Shown here: piece by piece, positions 54,451 to 64,000 of the stretch | Position numbering within the stretch: the stretch's first letter is position 1 | How the letters are laid out: each line of letters opens with the position of its first letter | DNA from: Ignelater luminosus | Taxonomy: Eukaryota > Arthropoda > Insecta > Coleoptera > Elateridae | DNA length: 64,000 nt | Reading direction: 5' to 3' | Assembly: GCA_011009095.1 (NCBI GenBank) | Contig: VTPC01090585.1 | Span: 248,001-312,000 of the forward strand | Translations under genes and position numbers: made by a program | The notes under the pieces: generated by a model | Databases searched by the model: none | What the model saw: only the letters and a program-made list of their open reading frames with translations | Told to the model about the DNA's origin: nothing

Positions 54451-57400
54451 AGACAGTAGCCATTTGTACATTTTTTAAAATCGTAGGTTGTAAACTTGTT
54501 GGCCTGCAATTATTCATCCATTCGCATTAAATGTCGAAAGCAGAGAGTTACCGACGGTAATTAATTGGAACTTTGGCTAGGAAATTCAAATTAGGTTAGG
54601 TTGAATTAAGTTATAGTTAAGATGAAATTAAATTAGAATAGGTTAGGTTAACTTGGATGAAGTCAAGTTAGCCGAAATTTTACATCGAAATAATGTGTTC
54701 CATTTTGCAAACAAAATTAAAAACCTCTATTTCGTTTGCAAAAGGTATTACCACAAATCAAGAACTCCGTTCCGATGGTATATTAAATTCAATGTTTGCT
54801 ATGGCCATTAAAAAGCATTTTAGTTCAAATATCAAATGCGACATTTTTGAACATAAAAAAATACAATTTAATGCGAGGAAAATAATGAGGGAAGTACTGA
54901 AAATACAGAGACAAGTAAACAAGCAGGAAGCAAAAAGTGCAGTTGCATTATTTTCATTTCGCAGTAAAAAATAGTACACTACTGGAGCATTACACTTCTC
55001 TACACAGAAGAAAGCTTATTTCTTAATAATCAAGAGCTTCTTTATAAGGATTTGAAGAGATTGAAAAGTTTTGTTGCTTTTATAACCTCAAGGAATTTAA
55101 TGCGGAAAAAAATTAAAGCGCTTTAAATATTTACATAAAAGTGTGTAAAAAGAGGTCTTTTCTCATATTTTAAACTTCGCTTTTTTTTTAATTCCTTTTT
55201 AGACGTTCGTGGGTTTCAATACAATTTTTTGCTATATTTAATGCATTCTTTTTTTTGGAAAATAACAATAAATTGTAAAATATTTGTGATACAAGTTATT
55301 ACATATAAATAATAATAATAATAGTAGTAATAAATAAATTTAAAAAACAAAAGCAATCAATTTTATTCAATTCTTTATATGTTAGTATTTAAATTAAAAA
55401 GCTCTCAACGAATATGAAGCCGTACCATTAAGTTTGAAACTAACGAGGTTCATTTTTTTCAGATGGGCAAATGTCCTTTTGATGATAAAATATCGCACGA
55501 ACTGATTTAAACATTCCGTTCTTGCTCATTGGTTGATGGTGTTTTATTAGATTACGTATTTTAAAGTATCGCTATTTGAATGTTCAACTACGATGTTACA
55601 TTTTAGATTTAGGCCACGTGTCATCGATCACTAATTAAGCGAAACAGCTGCGTGAGTTCACTGCAGCACAATATAATGCAGTATTTATTTAGTCATTTTC
55701 ACATTTGATTAGAACAACCGAGTTTTGTTTGGTTTTTAATCTGGTTTAAATTAAATGCAAATTCGTGATTAACTTTTTTCATTTAACAGATTCCATGAGA
55801 AAATGTACCTAAAAGCAAATTCGAGTTAACTACGTTAATGCTTTTAAATGAAATAGAGAATAATTATACGCCATCGTTACTGAGTGTCCATTCATCTAGT
55901 AAATCCTCATAATTATCGAAATTTGCTGATACTGCCACTTTAGTATAGCCCCTTGAAATGTTGCACTCCCTCCTTGGGTAGCAATTAACCGTGCTTTGAT
56001 TATCAGATTACGGTGCTCTGATTCAGGTCTAGCGATTAATGTAGCTGTCACCAATCATGGTTTTCAAACAAAGAATCCACTCGAAATTTCAGCTTTTACC
56101 TTCGATCCACCAATAATTTATTTATAATTCTGTTTCATGAAACAAATTAAAAATAACCAGATAAAGATAAATAACCCTGTATACAGATTTTAAAAGCTTC
56201 AAGATTCAGTTGGTGAGAAAATACTTGCAGTTAAGTGCTAAAAGCTTTAAATCAAAATGTAACAAGTCAATTTTTATGATTGGATCCGGCTTTTGTAACT
56301 TCCATCAAACAATATAAAAAGATGACAGATCACTTAGCAGCAGCAATAACTTTCTATAATTTATGGCGGAACAGTAGTAGTGGTGCTGCCAATGTTTTTG
56401 AGATTTTAAAAGAATAAAAGTTTTACCTCAAGGTATATCCATCACTGAAGTGAACGCTTACGTTTGACATTGACGTAAGAATGTTAACTTTGGTTAACTC
56501 AATTTATTCGTAAAATCCTATATTTTACTGTAATAAAAAGATAAACTGACTAATAATATAAATAGGAATATAGAAATAATCTTCACAATAAGATTGTGCG
56601 GGTGGGTGTCAAATTCGTAAATTAACGAATTGGTCTGCTATGATCACGCACGTGTTGTTTCATTCACACTAAAGTCAGCAGATAAAATTCAGAACCAAAA
56701 TATCAGAAGATACTTTCAGCTGCTATACAGAGTGCTGCTTAAAGAATCTTGCAAAAATATGCTTTTTGACTTGCAGTTAATTCAGTAAATTCATAAAATC
56801 CAATTTCCAAATTTTCCAGACTATCTGTAAAAACAGTTCCAAAACCAACAACATGACAAAAACAAACTATTCTAAGTACAAAATAAGAAGAAAGTATAAT
56901 AAATGAAAAAAACCAGAGGCGAAGTCAAGTATTAGAAAACAAATAGTAACCGGGAGTAAACAAGAGAGTGGGAGAGAAACGAGGAGAAAAATAAGACAGA
57001 TGAGAAAACCAATCAAATGGAAAGAAATAATATAGTGAACCAAAATCAGAGTACAGAAATTTCAAAAATAGGAAAGATCAAGTAAGCATAACAAGGCGGG
57101 TAAAGACCAAAATTAGAACGAAAAGAAAGACGGGGCAAAAAAAATAACAGAAGTTAAGAAACTGGCCAAAAGCAAAAACGAAGACAACAACAAAAGTTTG
57201 AGCAAGACCACAGAAAAGAAGAAAAGTAGAAGTGAAAAAATCAATTAGTAAGAAACTGATCAAAAAGAAAGACGACAATGGAAAAGAGAAAAGTGGGTCA
57301 GAGATCATATAAAAAAGATTGGGTGGGAATAAAAAAAAAAAGGAAAAAGAAAGAAGATACATAAAGAAAAAAAATGGAAAAGATACAGTGACCCACAAAA

Positions 57401-57627
57401 CTATTGCAATTATCGACTCAGCAAAATAATTTTGGCTTCTAAAATGTTTCTGATAAGAAACAATAAGCACTTTTGTAGTATAAACACAACACACTTTACA
57501 AGGACGCATTGTTTGGCAGTAGCACTTTGATTTTCTTTTAATGCACATCGTAACACTTTTAGGACTTATTTGAAATAATTAAATGCGCTAGCTTTTTCTT
57601 TATTTCGTGTTTTAATTTTGTTGATAA
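54451..57627. other. Non-coding; purine-rich tract 56880-57400
   Basis: AT-rich DNA. 54590-54660 has degenerate TTAGGTT-like words. 56880-57400 is heavily A+G on the plus strand, giving a spurious Phe-rich frame on the minus strand (57078-57548). No gene was recognised. Confidence 0.5.
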
Positions 57628-58735
57628 GTGTACTGGGAAAAGTACAGAGAAGGCCTTGAAGATAATATCAAGTTGAAAGTGTCGTTCTGGAAGGTGGCAA
57701 GAAAGATCAAAAGGTCATACAGCTTCTGTCCTCCCTCGAAGAAGTCAGATAACACTTGGGCAAAAAGCAACAAGCAGAAGGCAGATGCTTTTGCAGAGTA
57801 TTTAGAAAACTGTTTTCAATTGAATGAAGCTGATAGTGAACATCGACTACCAGAAATCGAAGAATCTGACTTTGTATCACCAAAAGAAATTAGAAGGTTC
57901 CAGGATATGATTTGGTGACTGAAAAAATTATTAAAGAAGATACTGTCAAACTAACTTATCTGATTAATGCATCATTGCAATGTATGGTAAACTGCTGAAA
58001 TCATTATGATCCAGAAGCCAAGTAAAGATATAAATGAACTAACTTCATATAGGCCAATCTCTGTTGTCTATTATTTCCAAACTTTTTGAAAAGTTGTTTC
58101 CCAAGAGTAAAAACTGTAATAAAAAAGAAAAAGCTAATTCCCAACCATCAATTTGGGTGTTGGCAATAGGATTCCACGATCAAACAGATTCGCATGAAAG
58201 TTTGTAGTGCACTGTTGCTTTAGCACCAAGGGTTAGTGTAGAAACATAAAAAAGTACTACCCAGACAGTTCGCCGAATTGCTTCAGTCCCACGTGGAAAA
58301 CAGAATTTCCCGAGTAAAGCAGGAAGACGAATATTCTGAACGCAAAACCATCAAAACAGGTATGCCGCAGAAGAACGTACTGGGACGTTTGCAGACGACA
58401 CTGCGCTACTTGCAACAGATGAGAATACACCTAAAGTCACCAAAAAAACTGCAAAAAGTCACAGATACCATCTCCAAATGAGCAAGGAGATGGCATATAG
58501 GCCCCAATGATACGAAATCATCATATATCAACTTTTCAAACAAAACGACAAAAGAAACAACCAAGATTTAAATAAATGGCAAAATTTACAAGCCACGTGA
58601 ATACTGCAAAATAGCTTGGCACGAATCTAGATGCTAAACTTTGCTGGAAGGAGCACATAAAGAAAAAAGAAATTAAATACAAATTAAGCAAAATGTAGTG
58701 GACGATTGGAGGTAAGTCCACTCTATCTGTGTTAA
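57628..58735 (+). mobile_element. Jockey-like LINE fragment, heavily decayed
   Basis: 57670-57900 reads KVSFWKVARKIKRSYSF, then DNTWAKSNKQKADAFAEYLE, the usual stretch before the RT in Jockey elements. Further pieces in changing frames are LTSYRPIS (about 58040), a MPQ-NVLG piece corresponding to PQGSVLGP (about 58365), a FADDTALLATDE equivalent (about 58395), then KKLQKVTDTISK and RWHIGPNDTKSSYINFS (about 58450-58540). Many stops and frame changes are present. It is a different copy from the LINE at 23150-24640 and older. Confidence 0.8.
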
Positions 58736-60767
58736 TGTTAAAGACTATTCAAAATATTAGTGCTAGTTTAAGACTATTTACTTTTGTTTTATATTTTATT
58801 TTTTTATATATGACAAAACTTTCTGTTTTATTATTTCCATCTAACAAGAATTTTCAAAGTTTAAAGTTTTTCAAGTTTTTTAGTACCTGAATGCTAATTT
58901 GAAAAATTAGTGAACTATTTCTTATTTCCCTGAAATATCCGTCAACTTCTACGCTGATCAAATCTACATAATACTGTTTTGCAAAGGGCAAAGCACAACA
59001 ATTTAAAGCCACTCTGATCTCACGAAATAATTTATAATAATAAAATTAAAATTCTGGCCAAACCGTAAGTCCAATAAATGAGCACTTAACAGAATTTGAC
59101 AGCTGAGTTTGCTCTAATTATTTTTTGTAGTAAGCATTTTATGGTATAACGGAGATATTCGTTTGACTTATCTTTTACACCCTGTATAGAGTAAGAGAAT
59201 AAATAGTCGCCATTTTTCGACGTCAATATGACGAGTGCTTATTAGTTTAGAAAACACAGTTGTAATTAATAGTTGACAAGAATAAGGTTCTTGCGTCCAC
59301 ATTAACTGCTACAAGTACAGTTAACACGGAAAAATATTACTGCATTACTGAAGATTCTTCCTAATTATAATAAAACACACTAACAATAAGTAAGAACTAG
59401 ATTTCTGGATTTCCTGTTCTATTATTCACTGCACAAATAAAAAAGAAGTTTTGCAGCGCTATAAGTCTCAAATACATTATTCAGTGTAGTTCAGTGTTTG
59501 GCCATAAAAAAAACCATGAACAGCCAACATGAAACGTTTCAGAGAAAATCTTACAGGTTATAACCCGCAATCATGTACCTCTAAAGGTAATGAATGTTTT
59601 AAAATACAAACCGCATCTTGTAACAAAAAAGAGGAGTTTACAATATTGATTCTAGAAAATTAAACAGAATCTAACTCTTATTATTAAAATGATGACAAAC
59701 AGGTATTGTAATAGAGTGGATGGTGCTGTCTTTGAAACACCCAGTATATGAGATTTTCATAATTTTATTTTAATTTTAAATTTGAAGAAAAATAGAAATA
59801 GAAACTATTCGTTCAAGTTATTATTGCTCTAAAACAAATTATTGTCAAGTGATTATGTATACAGGGTGTTCGATAAATTGATTTGAAGATCTTTCTAAAC
59901 GAAATGTTTATTATTTAATTATAAGACAGCAAAGATATCTTATGGAAGTAATTATCACTTACTGTGATAATGATGATTAATTAATAATAACAAGAATTAC
60001 CATGTAAAAAGTGATGATGACGTTTAATATCCATATCTCTTCTGAGGTTTTTTACACGAGATATTTTTACAAAAATAGAAACATTCCCATTCAAGTACTA
60101 ATTTTAAATTTAGACTAGTAAAAGTTACGCAGGATTTTATGATTTCCTTAAAACTTTCCTAAAATACACTTTAACGTTATTCTTTAGGTTGGGAGAAATT
60201 TCCAGAAAATGGAATTTTATAAGAATAAGAACCAAAGGCAACATCATTATTCTTTTCTAATTGTTGAAGTATTTTAAGAAACAATCGAATTAGTTTGAAA
60301 AGGTAGAAACGTGTGTAATACAAATTTAATGAAATTGAGAAAAGAAAAACTGTATGTAAACACGCAAATTTTGAAACAAGACAAATGATAACTGTTTTTG
60401 TGAGAAGAATTGTTACAACGATAAAACTTGGCAGTGAAAACTAGAAGAGGTAAAATTCAACGCTTGGGTAATATAGAGTTATAAAGCACTGGAGAGAAGG
60501 GTGGTTATTTTTAGATGGGTGCATTACTAAAAAATAAATTCTAATTTCGAATGTTTGTTGCTTTTTGTTTACCATCAAAAGTTACGTAAATATAAAGAAC
60601 AAATAAACGTACATGGTGAGTAATTTCCGTCATATGACTCTAATATAATTTTTCATTTACATACATATATGTATTACGTTCAGAAAATTAAATGCGTTTT
60701 TACCTGCATGGTTTTCCATAATAAGAAAAAGTTATTTCCAGCAGTTCTAAATTTATTAAAAACTTCT
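58736..60767. other. Non-coding; two TACAGGGTGT-type ends
   Basis: ACACCCTGTATA at about 59178 and TATACAGGGTGT at about 59859 are inverted copies of the repeat terminus seen elsewhere, but they face away from each other, so they are likely ends of two separate elements. Nothing else was recognised. Confidence 0.45.
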
Positions 60768-60803
60768 CGCATTTGCCAACAACATATATTGTTGGCAAAT
60801 GCG
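60768..60803. repeat. Perfect 36-nt palindrome
   Basis: Arms of 15 nt (CGCATTTGCCAACAA and its exact complement) around a CATATA centre, itself close to self-complementary. It could form a stable hairpin. Confidence 0.95.
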
Positions 60804-60807
60804 GGAT

Positions 60808-60859
60808 GTGAGTTAAATTATGACAATGACAATATTGTCATTGTCATCATTTAACTCAC
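60808..60859. repeat. Near-perfect 52-nt palindrome
   Basis: Arms of 26 nt beginning GTGAGTTAAATTATGACAAT, with one mismatch and no loop. It starts 4 nt after the previous palindrome. Confidence 0.95.
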
Positions 60860-61780
60860 AAATATTTCAAGCTTTTCTTTGTTTACGATAACAAAAATTG
60901 GTGTTGTTTCCAAAAAAATTGTCAAATCTATCTTATTTTTGCAATAAATATAGATCCGTACGTAAAGAGCAGTGAAATATTTATGTCCTACTCAAGAAAA
61001 CAAACTTATACAAAGTTATAAACTTCTTTTTAATATGACCTGACTAATAAACAACCTGGTGTTATAGGTTATGTTTACATGAGCCTGCAATCGTTGCGGT
61101 CTTTGAACTATACAAGATCTAAATAAAAATAAAAGCCATCAGTAAAACGGATTATAACAAGAGTTTGCTATTACAGGGTTCAAAACGAATGATGCAGTTG
61201 GCGTCTCATCTTTTGGCAAATAATCGTTTGCATTCCCAATAATTCAAGGCAAATTCTTTTTGTCAAAATATTGGAGATATATTTTCTTTTCGTTATAAAT
61301 CACAAAACACAAAAATAAAATGAAAATAATAAATTAGATGAGATTTCGCAGGATCTAAATCGCTTAATAATTGTTTTTATTACAATCTTAAGCTTTGTAA
61401 ATTGAAGAATACATGTATCAAAACAATACTTATAAAATAGAGTAATTATTATGCAAGTTAGCTTCTTATTATTTGACAAAGATTGTACCTTTAAAAATAA
61501 ACATTTCGTTATACATAAAACTTGCAATATCACCGTTTTCTTATTTTAACAGCTACACGTTATCCTTATCGTTAGTGTTTGTTATTAAAGAGTAGTTGCT
61601 AATAGAAGTAATCGCACTGTACACACATGTGTACCTAATACAAATTATGTGTGGTTTCGTATTTAACGTGTCTGGTTAAATTTATTTGTTAGTAACAGTC
61701 GTATTTTTCATTTTCTTGCTAAATTGATAATTGAATTCTTCTCGGGTTTATTCTGGTTGTTTGCTAAAGATAAAATTTAT
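60860..61780. other. Non-coding, AT-rich
   Basis: No gene, RNA or element was recognised. Confidence 0.5.
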
Positions 61781-61935
61781 TATACAGGATGTCTCGATTT
61801 TTCTATATCTTTTCAAATAACCAATATATCTGAGAAAATCCAAAAAGTAGACATATCGAATTGAACTGGTACTTCCTACTGTTTATAATAACCAAGATAT
61901 TCGAGAATCTTACTCAATTTGATCCACCCTGTATA
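61781..61935. mobile_element. Small TATACAGG-ended element, 155 bp
   Basis: Begins TATACAGGATG and ends with the inverse of TATACAGGGTGG. The inner arms are only weakly alike. It is non-coding. Same terminal family as the foldback at 8057-9056. Confidence 0.6.
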
Positions 61936-64000
61936 ATTCTAAAATGTGAATACTGAATTTACAGATGCAAGATTTAAAGTGATATCCTAACAAGAGTCTC
62001 GCAGTTCATGAGGCCATTCTGTATATTTATGTCAACAAATCCGTTCAAACAATTGTAGATTACATGGCTTTGGCGTAGTCTAATGCAAATATCATAATCA
62101 CTGAATGCAAATAAGATTTATCGAGTATAAAACGTATTTTATATTTACTTTTTATGAATTATATATTTGTTGTCAATATTTCTTTAATCTTGTTTAAGGC
62201 ATTTTTTAAAACTCCCTTTATTTGAAATTCAATAGATATAATAATCTTAATCTCATTTAATACGCCAACTATTAATTTGTAATAACTTTTTTAAGGTTTG
62301 GTATTATATGATGATGAGATTTCCTCACAGTTAGGATCTATTTACACATTTCAAATTTAATATGTACATAGTTACTATAATTGACGTGATATTGAACTGC
62401 CCTGCAGCATATTACAAACAAAAGAAAAACAATATGTAAATAACTCTAGTATACCAGTTACTCATACCTCTTTCATTTACAAACAAACCAAGCATTCCAG
62501 TAAACACAGCGTTTTTCTTGAACGGAACATTAATTACCACTAGACGATATTTGAACTTGTCAAAGTTTCAACTTGTTCCTTTATTAGTATATTTAGTAAG
62601 TAAATACAGTTAAAAGCAAATAAAGTAAACAGCCTTCGCTTTAATAAGTGTAGATCAAATATTTTCAGACGGATTACGATCGAAAGATGGCCTATTAAAT
62701 AACTAATGTGAATGTCGAATCTTGTAATTACTTGCCCGCCTCTACGAATTTAACTAAAATACTTCTAATAATCAATTTCGTTTAAAAGACATTAATCGAT
62801 TTTCTTGTATATTATTCATGTCAAAATAAGAGCTTCTAGTCGCAAAATACAGTCCATTTTATAATAAACCACAATTTAAGCCAATTAAATAGTTTTTAAA
62901 TTATTCTATTTATCAAAACCGTGACGGCTACTGTCTCCTCTTAAAGATGTAATTTTCTTCTGTTTCTAAACGAAATCTTCCAGTTCTAATTTCAAGTTAC
63001 ATTTTGCAGTAGTTGCAACTACTTACACGTATATTGCTGAAAACTTACGAAACTTTATTATATTGCCCTCCGGTAATGTAAACACCAGCCATCACTAATC
63101 AGAAGAAAAAAACAGACTAATGACACTTTCTCAAGTTTTCTGTTCAAATATCATGTCATGTCATCCCCAACCTCCCAAATACCGAAAACCCTATATTCCA
63201 CCCGTTACAACTCCATAATCCCAATCTTACTCCAACCTCGTTCACCACCTCCATCATCGTCATCTCAGGTTAACCACCGCGACAATTCTCCAAGGCTACC
63301 CAGACACAACCTTGCCCTCTAACAATCAACTGCACCAAAAGATCACTCCATTCAATCCCATCCACTAATTCCACTCCCAGAGTTTGAGAGAAATGGCTTC
63401 TAAAGCCGCTGCGCCCCTTTGACGTAGCATTTCGATGATTTGATTGATTGGATTCCATAAGGCCAGGTACAGATCAAGATTCCAACACAAGCCAACCACA
63501 CATTAGTGTATGAAACTAAAGAAAATTTGAAAGCGTCCGAAATCATCGCCCACGCCAAAATTTAGATTTTTAAGTTTGACAGCGTTGTGAAAAGTGCGAT
63601 TCTAGAAATTCCAAACCTTTTCATTAAAAATATCGAGTAGCAATGAAGACAATGTAGTGATATTCTCAAAATTCGCTTTGGACCAAGCAGGGATTGATTA
63701 CCAAGTTTAGTTTTGATTTTCGCAATTTTATTTGATCCAATTCCACGACACACGTATTCTTATATACAAAATCTTAAAGTATGTGTGTTGGGGGTTAAAA
63801 CGCAAGCAAACGACTGAACAGTAAACAAATCCTGTTCAGTACAGACCAAATCAAACTTTCCTTGATTTCAACGCTTCCAAATTTCTAACCACATATGCCT
63901 TTGTTTGCGTTGGAACCTCGGTCTGTACGCGTCCTTAATAGGAACTTTCACCTTCACCATACTCTCGATCATGTAAATTGCAAAGATTAGTAGTAAAGTA
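61936..64000. other. Non-coding, unrecognised
   Basis: AT-rich to about 63100. From 63150 to 63970 it is GC-richer and pyrimidine-rich on the plus strand (CCTCC and CCACC words), with two short minus-strand frames (63270-63458, 63562-63753) lacking any known domain. This could be old repeat DNA or an unrecognised 5' region; nothing decides it. Confidence 0.4.

Noticed and set aside
54590-54660. TTAGG-like words suggesting telomeric repeat remnants (also about 43640-43710)
   Set aside because: Too degenerate and short; GGTTA words are expected in such AT-rich sequence.
57078-57548. Minus-strand Phe/Leu/Ser-rich frame resembling a membrane protein
   Set aside because: Produced by the purine-rich plus strand; no domain, and composition alone explains the hydrophobicity. 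The same applies to 46893-47126.
48397-64000. Search for the first coding exon of furin
   Set aside because: A few donor-like sites on the minus strand (for example near 56426 and 60707) precede no sequence resembling a signal peptide or convertase pro-domain, so none was called.
1-64000. CRISPR arrays, operons, tRNA and rRNA genes
   Set aside because: No array-like spacing of repeats; eukaryotic gene structure; no tRNA T-loop or acceptor pattern or rRNA sequence seen by eye.

Overview
The window is AT-rich eukaryotic DNA from an insect. The evidence is a multi-exon furin-like proprotein convertase that best matches Drosophila Fur1, plus insect-type transposons (Jockey-like LINEs, mariner, PIF/Harbinger, pogo and hAT miniature elements, Ty3/gypsy fossils). 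A beetle is a plausible guess, but the sequence alone does not prove the order.

Left part (about 5-28 kb): a minus-strand cluster of four leucine-rich-repeat (LRR) genes. The first (5012-7504) is intact and has an N-terminal hydrophobic anchor. The other three are close relatives in head-to-tail tandem: 13140-15554 (broken, with an internal segment turned round), 20295-22703 (intact, 802 aa) and 26991-28109 (truncated). The first two of these three lie about 7.15 kb apart. The spacers behind copies 3 and 4 both hold a decayed Ty3/gypsy element, so the duplicated unit was probably 'LRR gene plus gypsy fossil'. Later insertions (a 5'-truncated Jockey LINE and a PIF/Harbinger fragment with a tandem repeat) made the spacers differ. 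LINE fragments in opposite orientation flank the first LRR gene, and a 1000-bp foldback element lies upstream of it.

Middle part (30.6-48.4 kb): the furin gene on the minus strand. Exons cover the pro-domain, the S8 catalytic domain (Asp, His, Asn and Ser all present), the P domain and two alternative 3' ends. One end (exon at 40151-40744 joined to the exon at 30614-31089) gives a lysine-rich linker, a cysteine-rich furin repeat region, a membrane span and a short tail with an acidic end. The other (39065-39237 joined to 38282-38998) gives a different hydrophobic C terminus. Both start with their own version of the W-x-L-I-L-Y-G-T strand that closes the P domain. The first coding exon (signal peptide and start of the pro-domain) was not found; it lies above 48.4 kb or outside the window. 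Introns carry a roughly 2.8-kb terminal-inverted-repeat element with a nested hAT-like miniature element, and two pogo/Tigger-like miniature elements, one about 23 nt from a splice donor.

Right part (48.4-64 kb): intronic or intergenic DNA with a 288-nt assembly gap, a dimeric repeat, a decayed mariner transposase, a decayed Jockey LINE, a purine-rich tract, two adjacent near-perfect palindromes and a small TATACAGG-ended element. No host exon was recognised there.
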